Source: Mimachlamys varia
Lineage: Eukaryota > Mollusca > Bivalvia > Pectinida > Pectinidae
DNA: 64,000 bases
NCBI GenBank assembly: GCA_947623455.1
Contig: OX392542.1
Span: 13,957,625-14,021,624, forward strand
Direction: 5' to 3'
The notes beneath the pieces were generated by a model that was not told the origin of the DNA, did no database searches, and saw only the letters and a list, made by a program, of their open reading frames with translations. Shown piece after piece: positions 39,701-48,800 of this stretch; the stretch's first letter is position 1, and each line of letters starts with the position of its first letter. Both the position numbers and the translations under genes were made by a program.

Positions 39701-42511
39701 ACGGTTTTAGCATAGCATTTTTACGAGAATGGGTATAACCTTATTCAATAGCATAGAAGTGATGACGATGTTGGTGAGTTCTCTTCATTCTCTGTACCGC
39801 TAACAGACATTAAGATATAACCCGAGTCAGCTTCACACTGTATCAGCCATGAGATTCATTGAACAGTCTTAACCTCGGACAAACAGAATCTAGAAGTAAT
39901 TACACAATTTCTATGCAATCTGCCGAAACAGTCTTCACTTGACGACAGGCTTCCCCATAAGGACTCTCTTAAGCCATTCCGTTCTGAAAGTCGTCATTCT
40001 ATCAAATTTGTAATAGGAACCAATCGTATGAATAACTATCAGTCTTTGATTTAGATTCAAGCATCTGTTAGTTTTATTTAGAACGTTGATTCAATTAAGG
40101 AAAGTAGTATGAGAAAGCATATATGGCATCTGATGAATTAAAATACATGTCCTTGATGCAAATGATCAGTATTGCAAAATGCACTTTTTTTTTAATATAA
40201 TTCAGCACATTTTGTTTTTATTAAAAACAAATTTTGATTATTTTTTAAAAGCTATTATTGTTTAAAAATTCAAATAAATATAATATTTCGTAAAACTATC
40301 CAACTGTACATCTGTCTGTATTTAACAACAATAAACATAAAGTGTAAAAACAAATACTTAATTAATTGTTTTTGTCCTAGTGCTATGCAAATGTTAACTG
40401 TCATATGTTATCAGAGGTGTGGTAGAGAATGGGGGGAGGTAAATACGACTCTAGTTCCTAAAACGACGGAAGACCGTTTGGGCCATGTATTACATAAAAA
40501 AAAATATATATTTGTTTTCCTACATGGTTCAAATGCTCTACGGTAATATTATGATCTAGAGATACCGTTGAGATCGAAAGTTTGTCGGAGGAGAGTCACA
40601 TGTCCATCATAATTATACAACACGAGTCTGTTTGGAGGTTACGTGGTAGGCAAATAACTAGAATTATGAATTGCTGTCAATGGTCAATAACGTTGGCGGG
40701 ATGAGTCAGTTGTAGAACGATAAACTTTTTTTGGTAAAACAACGATACGTTATATGGAACATTACGTGTGAATAGACTATTAATGAGGACAATATAAAAG
40801 AACTGTAAAAATAATTGTTCATTAACATACAATTAGGATTTCAGAGTGATTTGTGTCGTGTACATGGATAGATAATATTTTCCGAGCACATAAGATACAT
40901 TTTATATGAGTGGCTGGGGATCTTCTGTGAAATGTTCCCTTCGCAGTTTTCACAGTCTGTTAGACATAAAAACTTAGATAAGAATCGCGAAAAACAATAA
41001 ACCAATAATTCTTAAACCTAGTAGGGTAATCATATATCACAGGATCTAGTGTTAGTGGCAAGGTAGGCGATACTTCAATGTCAGAACGCTGACCAATGGT
41101 CAGTCTAAAAGTGACCGCGGCTGACCGGTAACGACATCTTCGGTATCTCTCCGCCATCATGATGGATTCCAAACGGTGAAACGTCTCTCTGTTTGTCAAT
41201 TATCAAGCAGAATGGATCGTTGAGGGGAGCAATAATGGACGATGAATTGGCGATTGTATTCCTCACTCGTGGGGAGCTTATATACCGTTTTATATATCTT
41301 TCAGTGATCACCCTCTGGTAGCTCTGTGTTCTTTACTATACTTTTGCTGAGTTGTACCTTTCGGTTGTGATATCATATTCAAGTGATGCAACATTTCTAC
41401 AGATAAGAGTAAGGACCGAGTAGTTAAGGTGTTCCTCTGACATTTCACCACCAGCCCTCCACTTACATCTGGATTGCGAGTTCGAAACCTACGTGTGACA
41501 GTTACCAGTACTGACCGTAGGTCTTTTGGTTTTCTCCGGGTACTCCAGCTTTCCTCAACCTCCATAACCTGGCACGTCCTTAAACAACTCGGGATATTAA
41601 TAGGACGTAAAACAAAATAAACCGATTAGAGTACATGTGCATTGAGGATGAGCACAAGCCATTAGAACCATTCTGCATCGGTATTCGTCACCGAACGAAC
41701 ACTACCACAGCTTTATAAAAAGGTGTTATACTACCGTGATTTTCAATAACAGTTAGGATCGTACATGCAATTTCTTTCATTTGAGAATTTTGAAAAGAGT
41801 TAACTTTTATTTTTCGGCTAAGATATCCTCTTGAGAATCCAAATTAAATATTATTGACGCTTTCAATTTATCTCATAATAATGAACACGAGAGTAAACTC
41901 CATTCATCACATTAGTCGCCATAGTGACGTCATGTACTTGTCATAAAAAATGACATAAACATTATATAATCCAATTACATGCCGGATAGGTCATATAACA
42001 TTGGTTGATGATCCTAACATATGATATGGGTAAACTCACTCTATAGAACATCACAAATCGACTTCTTGCATTGTAAGGTCGTTTCTGAACTAAATATAAA
42101 TAAGTACACATCATGTATTAATAAAAAAAGAGATAGACGATTGGAACAGTAGGTTCATTGCCATTTGACATTACCGGTTTACGGACGTCCTACCCACTTG
42201 GTCAATGAACTCAGATTTCAGAAAAAGATAGGACTTTTTCCAATATATACTACGTGTTTGTATTAAGCGTGTAAATCCTCAATTACAGTTTGGTTTGTAT
42301 TTGCTTAAATTCGGCTTTAAACATAAGTCCGCTTTTATTTACAGATACGTGTATGGAACTGACTCACCGACTACGGCCTTCTGGTTCCTTTAGCAGCGCC
42401 TTCAGCAGGTCAACTAGTGCAACGCAGACTTTTACAAACGGAAACAGCATTAGCACTCAGACGCTTGACATGATTGGTAAAGCGCACGAGGACCGAGATG
42501 TACAATTGTAG
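9598..42511 (+). CDS. Metabotropic glutamate receptor-like class C GPCR, nine exons, 5' partial
   Basis: Coding segments are 9598-9752, 24504-24674, 28507-28651, 29232-29374, 30856-31143, 33030-33135, 33702-33841, 35984-37109 and 42345-42511. All have AG acceptors and GT donors, and the phases match at every joint, giving 812 residues and a TAG stop. Order along the protein: Venus-flytrap ligand domain (residues 1 to about 400), nine-cysteine linker (about 402-455), seven membrane helices (about 467-715), cytoplasmic tail. From the family one expects a disulfide-linked dimer at the plasma membrane that signals through G proteins, usually in neurons. About 140 N-terminal residues are missing compared with vertebrate mGluR1, including the signal peptide and the R78 position. 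The class is certain. The mGluR subgroup is not, and an insect mXR (mangetout)-type receptor is a real alternative because of the K409 substitution in exon 5. Confidence 0.95.
10322..11270. repeat. 34-bp minisatellite, about 28 copies
   Basis: The unit is TCTTTGAGCCCGTGACATTA followed by CCAGAATCTGTCTA. Variant units (CTGTGTTATT, CTGTGGTATT, CATCGCCTGAAT) recur at spaced positions, so multi-unit blocks were copied. It lies inside receptor intron 1. Confidence 0.95.
13669..13706. repeat. (GT)n followed by (G)n tract
   Basis: About eleven GT units run into a run of 17 G. Length here is prone to sequencing error. Confidence 0.85.
16341..16489. repeat. 149-bp fold-back palindrome
   Basis: The left arm from ATTACCTGTAAGTGATCGAG and the right arm ending CTCGATCACTTACAGGTAAT are near-perfect inverse copies of about 67 bases, with a few mismatches and a loop of about 15 bases around 16410-16424. 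Such a structure can be a MITE-like or fold-back element. No target duplication was resolved. Confidence 0.9.
17667..17774. repeat. Exact 54-bp tandem duplication
   Basis: Two identical copies, 17667-17720 and 17721-17774, starting ACATTAATTGTATTATCATG. No difference was seen, so it is recent or an assembly artefact. Confidence 0.9.
17791..18113. repeat. 26-bp minisatellite, about 12 copies in a 4-unit pattern
   Basis: Units of the form AAGACYCTTRGAAGGCYTGR with about six further bases. Types such as CCATTGGAAGGCCTGGGTG, CTCTTAGAAGGCTTGAGCA and CTCTTAGACGCC alternate in fixed order, giving a higher-order period of about 103-105 bases. Confidence 0.9.
19975..20480 (+). repeat. Interspersed family A, one copy plus a leading fragment
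   Basis: Shared blocks in order are AGAGAATACCGAAGCGTCA, CCGAACTCAAAA, GGTGTTCCGGAAGAGTAAGC, GTCTTTTG, then a GATGTCCGCCGTGTAAAT-like block and TCAAGTCCTCAAAAT. A short fragment of the first block also occurs at 19975-20002. No TIRs or coding capacity were seen. Confidence 0.75.
21471..21640 (+). repeat. Interspersed family C
   Basis: It shares GTTCAATG, CTTCGGAWARCATGG, TTGGCGCCAAT and TTTAAAGGAYGRCGCAA in order with 31905-32075. Only two copies were seen in the window. Confidence 0.6.
23383..23562 (+). repeat. Interspersed family A
   Basis: It has AGAATACCAAAGCGTCAATG, CATAATCCG, GGGCAAAATACGAAAAAGGA, then GTTCCGGAAGAGTAAGCGTC and GCTTCGTCGACGAT. The distal part is lost. Confidence 0.75.
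24504..24674 (+). CDS. mGluR-like exon 2: ligand domain
   Basis: The acceptor is TTTTAAG and the donor GTGAGA; 171 bases, 57 codons, phase 0 at both ends. It follows exon 1 as KIPQ then VSFFSTSPVLS, matching the mGluR IPQIxYxATS block. Kept residues by mGluR1 numbering: T188 (in FSTS), D208 (in IPSD), Y236 (in SSYG) and the WTYVS strand. S186 is Phe here and the GNYG glycine is replaced (EESSYG). The exon lies after a 14.75-kb intron. Confidence 0.95.
24950..25140 (-). repeat. Interspersed family A, minus orientation
   Basis: On the + strand: GTCGATGACGCAGAAGACGC, TCTTCCAAAAAACCTGAT, TTTGTTCATATATTGCCTCT, ATTGATTTTGAGAT and TTGTTGACGCTTTAGTA. A family B fragment follows directly (25160-25215). 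Confidence 0.7.
25160..25215 (+). repeat. Interspersed family B fragment
   Basis: CCATACAGCTGTTTCGTACG, then CAGTGATGCT, matches 6690-6735. Confidence 0.5.
28009..28172 (+). repeat. Tandem copies of the receptor exon-3 border (about 47-50 bp unit)
   Basis: Units resemble TTTTAATGAGCTGGAxATGT followed by AATAATATATCAACTTATTTCAG. Starts lie near 28009, 28058, 28107 and 28155; a further unit (28461-28506) abuts exon 3, whose own first bases (GGTTTTAATGAGCTGGAAAA) form the next unit. The copy at 28107 has a complete TTTCAG acceptor. Confidence 0.8.
28175..28452 (+). repeat. Interspersed family A, inserted in the exon-3 border array
   Basis: It has GAGATTACCGAAGCGTCAAC, CTAGGGGCAAAATACGAAAC, CAGGTTTTCCAGAAGAATAA, GCGTCTTTTGCTTCATCGAT and CATCAAGTCCTCGAAAT. 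It separates the border units at 28009-28172 from the last one before exon 3, so it inserted after the duplication. Confidence 0.8.
28507..28651 (+). CDS. mGluR-like exon 3: lobe 2 of ligand domain
   Basis: The acceptor is TATTTCAG at 28506 and the donor GTGAG at 28652; 48 codons plus one base. It reads GFNELEKLLKKNSICIATTE, then a helix ending LKQKSNAR, as in mGluRs (FxxxxxxxxxICIA, then RxxxKARVVV). The start of this exon and its acceptor are duplicated several times just upstream (28009-28172 and 28461-28506), so the border is unusual. The chosen acceptor is the only one that keeps the frame to the next exon. Confidence 0.93.
29232..29374 (+). CDS. mGluR-like exon 4: ligand domain hinge with the D318 motif
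   Basis: The acceptor is TTTTTTAG at 29231 and the donor GTAGGT at 29375. Two bases complete the split glycine codon, then 47 codons follow, phase 0 at the end. It encodes GVIIFGSD, a helix with MAAVRRRNATG, then FSWIGSDGWGGR. The GSDGW aspartate is the mGluR1 D318 position (alpha-amino contact), and the arginine three residues after Trp matches R323. NAT is a possible N-glycosylation site. Confidence 0.95.
30856..31143 (+). CDS. mGluR-like exon 5: lobe 1/2 crossover, K409 site replaced by Gln
   Basis: The acceptor is TTTCAG and the donor GTACAA; exactly 96 codons, phase 0 at both ends. It contains VEGAVTVQPLAFEVIGF (matching the EGAITI block), the family signature TNTRNPWFVEYWEQQFKC, and the helix FVSDSVLAFAHAF. 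Alignment on that helix puts glutamine (codon 31093-31095) where mGluR1 has K409, one of the two basic residues that bind the gamma-carboxylate of glutamate. The reading frame runs a few codons into the intron before a stop, so the donor rather than the ORF end sets the exon boundary. Confidence 0.95.
31905..32075 (+). repeat. Interspersed family C
   Basis: Second copy of the element at 21471-21640, sharing GCTTCGGATAACATGGAGAA and TTATTGGCGCCAATTTTACG. Confidence 0.6.
32545..32830 (+). repeat. Interspersed family D, truncated
   Basis: It shares TTGAGCGTTCGCC, GGCCGAGACATACCGGAGTC, AACAATGGTAGTTACT and CAGTATATTTCAGTGTTGTA with the copies at 38268-38775 and 52983-53240. Confidence 0.6.
33030..33135 (+). 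CDS. mGluR-like exon 6: C-terminal part of ligand domain
   Basis: The acceptor is CACACAG at 33029 and the donor GTATGA at 33136; 35 codons plus one base. It reads DMHQVLCEGKPGLCANMDPV, then a helix and NVSFT, as in mGluRs (xMHxxLCPGxxGLCxxMxPxxG). NVS is a possible N-glycosylation site. The exon is too short to show as a + strand ORF, and the minus-strand frames over it look spurious. Confidence 0.93.
33702..33841 (+). CDS. mGluR-like exon 7: last strands of ligand domain
   Basis: The acceptor is ACTTACAG at 33701 and the donor GTAAGT at 33842. Two bases complete a glycine codon, then 46 codons, phase 0 at the end. It encodes GLSGQEFAFLPNGDGPARYRI, matching the mGluR block GxxGxxVxFDExGDxPGRYDI, then YSWDTVGFFKNGSLIG. 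NGS is a possible N-glycosylation site. As with exon 6, no long ORF marks it; recognition rests on the protein match and the splice phases. Confidence 0.93.
33842..35983 (+). other. Receptor intron 7
   Basis: It holds two poly(C) runs, 14 C at 34256-34269 and 16 C at 34513-34528, and a common bivalve-type repeat fragment at about 34630-34775. A TCGAAG-rich stretch lies near 35470-35580. No coding sequence was recognised. Confidence 0.8.
34630..34775 (+). repeat. Common repeat fragment (GGAAAC-GGAGTACCCGGAGAAAACC type)
   Basis: It contains TGTGGGAGGAAACAGGAGTA, CCCGGAGAAAACCTACGTGG and TCGGGCAGGGGACCCCATAC, a block I recognise as frequent in bivalve genomes. Part of it resembles the body of SINE family 1 in reverse. 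The open frame across it is not a gene. Confidence 0.5.
35984..37109 (+). CDS. mGluR-like exon 8: cysteine-rich linker and seven-helix domain
   Basis: The acceptor is TTGTAG at 35983 and the donor GTTTGT at 37110; 375 codons plus one base. Numbering from the first codon, residues 19-72 hold nine cysteines including GDTCCWSCVKCDG, as in the mGluR linker. Helices follow at about 84-112, 122-142, 152-172, 197-217, 240-262, 275-297 and 305-328. Family signatures include VKASGRELSF (loop 1), ILTKTNRISRIF (helix 3), RPKFISPKSQ (loop 2), FNESKYIGLTMYTTCIIWLA (loop 3 to helix 6) and HPDQNVR after helix 7. CGAQKYG and LVCHDA supply the helix 3 to extracellular loop 2 disulfide. One large exon for linker and helices is unusually simple next to the split ligand domain. 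The frame begins with GTG at the splice border, so this is an internal exon and not a translation start. Confidence 0.98.
37110..37304 (+). other. Possible alternative 3' end of the receptor (retained intron, early stop and AATAAA)
   Basis: If the donor at 37110 is not used, the frame continues for 12 more codons (GLYNVHVRLYYT) to a TAA at 37145-37147. An AATAAA lies about 150 bases further on, at 37299-37304. This would give a receptor without the last-exon tail and its PDZ-type end. Seen: open frame, stop and signal hexamer. Inferred: use as a transcript end. AATAAA is common by chance in sequence this AT-rich. Confidence 0.3.
38268..38775 (-). mobile_element. Interspersed family D, longest copy, with a SINE-like 3' tail
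   Basis: The minus strand starts GGCGTAAGAATTGCACTTGC and has the palindrome-like GGCCGAGACATACCAGAGTC block. It ends CTGTTAATAGGACGTAAAAT, then TAATCAACCAACCAACC. The start matches 52983 and the tail matches SINE family 1. No coding capacity was seen. Confidence 0.65.
39187..39222 (+). other. Possible short first exon with promoter-like upstream sequence
   Basis: ATG then 12 codons (MADSRNVPELSK) and a GTATAT donor. Upstream are CACGTG (39016-39021), an inverted CCAAT (ATTGG, 39040-39044), TGACGTCA (39130-39137) and TTACGTCA (39146-39153). It lies inside receptor intron 8, just before the palindrome at 39292. It may be the 5' end of a mobile element rather than a host gene. No following exon was recognised. 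Confidence 0.2.
39292..39430. repeat. 139-bp fold-back palindrome with inner hairpin
   Basis: The left arm, ATTATGTTCCTGTTGAGAGG to ATAGTATTGTC, and the right arm, GACAATACTATGAGGCAATA to GGGCCATAAT, are inverse copies of 44 bases with about three mismatches. The centre (GATAGTGCCCTCGCCTTCGG to GGCACTATTCC) can form its own stem. Confidence 0.85.
41410..41626 (+). mobile_element. tRNA-like SINE, family 1
   Basis: It has GACCGAGTAGTTAAGGTG, TTGCGAGTTCGAAACC, TACTGACCGTAGG, TTTTCTCCGGGTACTCCAGC and a tail TTAATAGGACGTAAAAC then AAAATAAACCGA. Head to tail, with point changes in both promoter boxes. Confidence 0.7.
42345..42511 (+). CDS. mGluR-like exon 9: C-terminal tail and stop
   Basis: The acceptor is TTATTTACAG at 42344. 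Two bases complete an Asp codon with the last base of exon 8, then 54 codons and TAG. The tail is Ser/Thr-rich (SFSSAFSRSTSATQTF, NSISTQT) and ends DVQL. Val-Gln-Leu fits a class II PDZ ligand (hydrophobic-x-hydrophobic), where many vertebrate mGluRs end in class I motifs. The assignment rests on the matching phase, the good acceptor and the nearby poly(A) signals. It is 5.2 kb from exon 8, so an unseen small exon between them is possible. Confidence 0.8.
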
Positions 42512-42990
42512 TGTTAGAAATCATGACTGTATCAGACTGCTGTCGCCATGCAAGTTTATATGAAAGATTTTCTGTGCAAAAGAGACATGGAATATTTAGT
42601 TCATGTTTACTGTTTTCATTGTTGTAGTCAATGCCGAAAAATTCTTCCATATTCCTATTTCATCACATTTCCGTTGTATTTGTAAACATTGTACATGAAC
42701 AAGTTTATAATTCATAACATAAAGGATTTGTATAATTTCAAAGGGGATTATTTATACGAAATGTAAACATCCTTGTTATGAGAATTTGCCATGTACGAAG
42801 ACAATATTTTAGGAAAATACCTTATACATTTTTCTTTAATGTAATTTTACTTCTACATTACATTGTCACGAATAATTATGTTATACATAATTTACAATAA
42901 ATTGATGTGTTAATAGTTAAATTGCCATAATATGTAAGCTGTCTGTGTTTGGTGTGATTGAGTGTTTAAATAAATCTTGAAACTTTGAAT
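42512..42990 (+). other. Probable 3' UTR with poly(A) signals
   Basis: An AT-rich stretch follows the stop codon, with AATAAA at 42896-42901 and again at 42969-42974, the usual hexamer for cleavage about 10-30 bases downstream. The end at about 42990 is an estimate. Confidence 0.55.
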
Positions 42991-45224
42991 TAAATATTGA
43001 TGCTCAGGAATATTTCGTATAGTCCTTCGATTGTGTTGTTTTCCGATGTTAATGTGTATAAGTTGAAGTAATACGCACACATACTAATTTATACAAGATA
43101 TGCTAATAAGGTGTCGCTTCTTGTATAATTTAGACGCGTTCATACAGATAAAAATTTGTAGATGATTAGAAAGCATTCAATATCATAAAAATCATTTTGA
43201 TTTAAATTTGACAACATTCCATTGAAAAATGCTCAGGTGACAGGTCATTTTCTTTCAAGACTTCTCCAAAAAAATGCTCCAAGAGAGGTAACTCCGTTAG
43301 GAAAATACAAAGATTAATTTCTATCTACAGCTCATTCGCCCTTAAAATCCACATTAGCATATCTTGTACATGCATTCTATAGTAATGATTAATTAAAGCT
43401 TTGGCTTGACTTGCAGTGCATAAATTACGACCTTCCCTTCACCGTATTCCCTACACAATAGTAACACAGGACAAAGATACATTGTGACCTTATAAAATGT
43501 TATATGTACGAGAACAAATGTAACGATTTGGCATTTGAAGGTTTAAGAAAACATACTTTTTCTTGAAAAATAACGAATAATTTAAGTAAGACTTATGGGC
43601 TCATAAAATACGCATATTATTATGTATATACATTATTTGTAAAGGTATAAATGTATGGCCACATAAAACATGAATAATTAAACTGGTTACACAGCTTCAG
43701 CAAGGTTATCATGCTTGAATGAGAACATTAAATTTGCTCCAATGATATCTAAAAACAGCTGTGTGATGCAGTTTAATTCATTTTTTCGGCATTCTGTATC
43801 GATTACTAAATTTAAAAGGCGCTGCAAATGTATGTGTTACGTCATCCTTATTAGAGAGGCACTGTAAACTATGGTCATTTACAACTTTGAATACATGTCG
43901 TCGAGTCCTTTCTTCAACTTAAACGTCCAGGGCCGGTTGTACAAAGATGGATGAAAAGTTAGTCGTAATTTTGTAAAGCGCATCTCTGATAACTGTAATG
44001 TAGTACGTAATATTCCAAGGTGTTACCAAAGAGTAAAACGGTCTGATATTGGAGAAGAATGCAGCGTTTGTGGCGTTTATGAATGTCTAAATGTCGTTCT
44101 ATGTTTGAAATATTCAACAGTAGCATTTCATATAAAAATTATTAAACTACTATTGTCCGTTTACTATTTCCCAAAGCACTCATTCTCTGTGGCTATCGGT
44201 TTCAGACTCTCTTGTAGTCACCACTGTCTTTGAAGTTGTATTCTTGAAACTTATGATGTTCTTGTGGTGCTACTGTGAACAGCTAAATATCATCGATGTT
44301 GAAGATTTTTGCCTCGTACGTTTTGCCATCTTATCCAAGAATGAATGTTTGGATTGAGAATTCTTGACAATCCCATTATTTAAAAGAAGTTTAATTAAGG
44401 ATTCACAATCAAACACTATTATAAGCTGCATTAATTGATTGACCTTTAGGTTCAGCAAGCCCCCTAAACATCCCCATAAAGTCACACTCCCTGGTTAGTT
44501 TTTTTCAATGATTCTTATCAAGAATCAGAATAATTCTATTAATACGCAGACTTCAATACGCATTAAGTCTGATGTCTTCATTCGATCTGCAAACTGGAGT
44601 TTTTACTTCTCAATCTCTTTAGTAAAAAGAATTGAATTCTGTGAAAGTAGATGAAGGTGGCAAGGAAAATGTACAAAAATCATAGTAAAATGTCACGGAA
44701 ACATATTTAACTAACTTAATAAGTGCCAAATTATAGATTAACGTCAATATTATCTTTCTTAACCTTTAATGTTATTATACAGAAGATATCCATATTATAA
44801 ACATTATGGTACTTTTTGGTTAAAATGATTAAAACATATGTCTAACGGTTTCCTTACATCACACTGTCATCAATACATAATTCCGGTTTGAATTAATGTC
44901 TTTAAGACTCATTTCAGTTAGTGAATTTTAGGTGGCTACTGCATTGATAAGAGGGCTTGTTCAACCCTAATGCACCTTTTAAACTAAGCGTTTTTAATTC
45001 ATGATTAACAAATAGTTAATTAAGATTAAATATGCATTAAAAACTATGTAATCTTGTTTCTAGCACCTGGGGATGTGTGCTTTATACTCTCGTTATCCTT
45101 CTTGACTTCTTTACATAATATTATTATGTACATAGTATGCAGTATGATATGGGAAAACAATTAACGGACAGTGGGATAAGTATTTGTTTGGAGGTTAAAG
45201 TCCATAAACTATTCAAGGTAACAA
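42991..45224. other. Intergenic; family B copy at 43745-43850
   Basis: AT-rich. A minus-strand frame at 44270-44485 (71 codons) has no recognised similarity. No other element was identified. Confidence 0.5.
43745..43850 (-). repeat. Interspersed family B, minus orientation
   Basis: AACAGCTGTGTGATGCAGTT, TAATTCATTTTTTCGGCA, then CGCTGCAAATGTATGTGTTA. It is the inverse of 6620-6735. Confidence 0.65.
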
Positions 45225-45682
45225 CGGATGGATATCTAGGGAGACACAACAACCAGGGTCCTATGAGGACGGGTACATGGAGATACATAACAACCAGGGT
45301 CAAATGAGGACGGGTACCTAGGGATACACAACAACCAGGGTCATATGAGGACGGATGCCTCAATAAACACAGCAGCCCCATGAGGTAGAGTACCTTGGGA
45401 GACACAACAGTCAGGTCCAACTAAGAACGGTTGCATAGGGAAACACACCGACCAGGGTCAAATGGGAACAAGTACCTAGGGAGACAACAGTCGGTGTTAA
45501 TTAAGGATAGGTAGCTAGGTAGACAAAACAGTCAGGGCCATTGAGGACAAGTACCCCGGGAGACACATCAACTAGGGTCATGTGAGGACAAGTATCTAGG
45601 GATAAACACCAACCTGTGTTACAATGTATATAAGGACGAGTGCCTAGGGAGACACAAAGGGTCATATGGGTACGGATGATTA
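45225..45682. repeat. About 42-bp degenerate minisatellite, about 11 copies
   Basis: Units contain AGGGAGACACAACAACCAGG and GTCATATGAGGACGGGTACC with many changes and small length differences (about 39-45 bases). It lies 200 bases before the 11-bp array but has a different unit. Confidence 0.85.
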
Positions 45683-45891
45683 GACCAACCATGTATTAAC
45701 ACAGGCATGAACGATAGAGTAACAAGCTTGCATTAACATGCCAAAGGCACATTTGAATAATAACAAAAAAGGACATAAAAAGCAAGCAACCTGTCATCCC
45801 TAAAACAGACATACATGTTTGTAAAGACTTTGAAAATTTAACGTGATAAAAGAAAAAGTAACAACACAATGCAAGAGGCAGAAGTTTACAT

Positions 45892-48800
45892 GGCAGGTAT
45901 AGGGTAGATACAGGACAGACACAGGACAGATACATAGTAGATACAGGACAGATACAGGACAGATACAGGACAGATACAGGACAGATACAGGGCAGATACA
46001 GGATAGATACAGGACAGATACAGGGCAGGTATAGGGCAGGTTTAGGGTAGATACAGGACAGATACAGGACAGATACAGGGCAGGTATAGGGCAGGTTTAG
46101 GGTAGATACAGGACAGATACAGGGCAGATACAGGACAGATACAGGACAGATACAGGGCAGGTATAGGGTAGATACAGGGCAGATACAGGACAGATACAGG
46201 GCAGGTAAAAGGTAGATACAGGGCAGATACAGGGCAGATACAGGGCAGATACAGGGCAGATAAGGGAAAGATACATGACAGATACAGGGCAGAAATATAG
46301 TAGATACAGGACAGAAATAGGGCAGATACAGGACAGATACAGGGCAGATATATAGTAGATACAGGACAGATACAGGACAGATACAGGACAGATACTGGGC
46401 AGATATATAGCAGATACAGGACAGATATATAGTAGATACAGGACAGATACAGGACAGAAACAGGACAGATACAGGACAGATACAGGACAGATACAGGACA
46501 GATACAGGGCAGATACATGACAGATACAGGGCAGATACAGGACGGATACAGGACAGGTATAGGGCAGGTTAAGGGTAGATACAGGACAGATACAGGGCAG
46601 ATACAGGACAGATACATGACAGATACAGGGCAGATACAGGACAGATACAGGACAGATACAGGACAGATACAGGACAGATACAGGGCAGGTATAGGGTAGA
46701 TACAGGGCAGATACAGGGCGGATACAGGACAGATACAGGACAGATACAGGACAGATACAGGACAGATACAGGACAGATACAGGACAGATACAGGACAGAT
46801 ACAGGACAGATACAGGGCAGGTATAGGGTAGATACAGGACAGATACAGGGCAGATACAGGGCAGATACAGGGCAGATACAGGACAGATACAGGACAGATA
46901 CAGGAAAGATATATGACAGATACAGGGCAGATACAGGGCAGATATATAGTATATACAGAACAGATACAGGAGAGATACAGGACAGATACAGGACAGATAC
47001 AGGATAGATACAGGACAGATACAGGACAGATACAGGACAGATACAGGACAGATACAGGGCAGATACAGGGCAGATATATAGTAGATACAGAACAGATAGA
47101 GGACAGATACAGGACAGATACAGGACAGACACCGGACAGATATATAGTAGATACAGAACAGATACAGGACAGATACAGGACAGATACAGGACAGATACAG
47201 GACAGATACAGGACAGACACCGGACAGATATAAAGTAGATACAGGGCAGATACAGGACAGATACAGGACAGATACAGGACAGATACAGGACAGATACAGG
47301 ACAGATACAGGACAGATACAGGGCAGATACAGGGCAGATACAGGGCAGATACAGGACAGATACAGGGCAGATACAGGGCAGATACAGGGCAGGTATAGGG
47401 TAGATACAAGACAGATACAGGGCAGATACAGGAATACAGGGCAGATACAGGGCAGATATATAGTAGATACAGGACAGATACAGGACAGATACAGGACAGA
47501 TACAGGACAGATACAGGACAGATGAAGGGCAGATACAGGGCAGATATATAGTAGATACAGGACAGATACAGGACAGATACAGGGCAGATACAGGGCAGAT
47601 ATATAGCAGATACATAACAGATACAGGACAGATACAGGACAGATACAGGGCAGATATATAGTAGATACAGGACAGATACAGGACAGAAACAGGGCAGATA
47701 CAGGACAGATACAGGACAGATACAGGGCAGATACAGGGCAGATATATAGCAGATACATAACAGATACAGGACAGATACAGGACAGATACAGGACAGATAC
47801 AGGACAGATACAGGACAGATATATAGTAGATACAGAACAGATACAGGACAGAAACAGGGCAGATACAGGACAGATACAGGACAGATACAGGGCAGATACA
47901 GGGCAGATATATAGCAGATACATAACAGATACAGGACAGATACAGGACAGATACAGGACAGATACAGGACAGATACAGGACAGATATATAGTAGATACAG
48001 AACAGATACAGGACAGATACAGGACAGATAAAGGGCAGATACAGGGCAGATACAGTGCAGATACAGGGCAGATACAGGGCAGATACAGGGCAGATATAAA
48101 GTAGATACAGGACAGATACAGGACAGATACAGGGCAGATACGGGGCAGATACAGGGCAGATATATAGTTGATACAGGACAGATACAGGTCGGATATATAG
48201 TAGATACAGGACAGATACAGGATAGATACAGGACAGATACAGGGCAGATACAGGGCAGATACAGGGCAGATATAGGGCAGATACAGGGCAGATACAGGGC
48301 AGATACAGGGCAGATACAGGGCAGATACAGGGCAGGTATAGGGTAGATACAGGACAGATACAGGGCAGATACAGGGCAGATACAGGGTAGATACAGGGCA
48401 GATACAGGGCAGATACAGGACAGATACAGGGCAGGTATAGGGTAGATACAGGGCAGATACAGGACAGATGCAGGAAAGATACATGACAGATACAGGGATA
48501 CAGGGCAGATACAGGGCAGATATATAGTAGATACAGAACAGATACAGGACAGATACAGGACAGATAAAGGGCAGATACAAGGCAGATATATAGTAGATAC
48601 AGGACAGATACAGGACAGATACAGGACAGATACAGGACAGATACAGGACAGATACAGGACAGATACAGGACAGATATATAGTAGATACAGAACAGATACA
48701 GGACAGATACAGGACAGATACAGGACAGGTACAGGGCAGATATAAAGTAGATACAGGACAGATACAGGGCAGATACAAGGCAGATATATAGTAGATACAG

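Larger units (their letters stand above)
37110..42344 (+). other. Receptor intron 8 (5.2 kb)
   Basis: It holds a long family D copy (38268-38775), a promoter-like module with a 12-codon start at 39187, a palindrome (39292-39430) and a SINE (41410-41626). Nothing was recognised in 39431-41409. Confidence 0.75.

Noticed and set aside
45124..45420. 98-codon minus-strand frame rich in Leu, Pro and Gly
   Set aside because: It lies in the degenerate 42-bp minisatellite.
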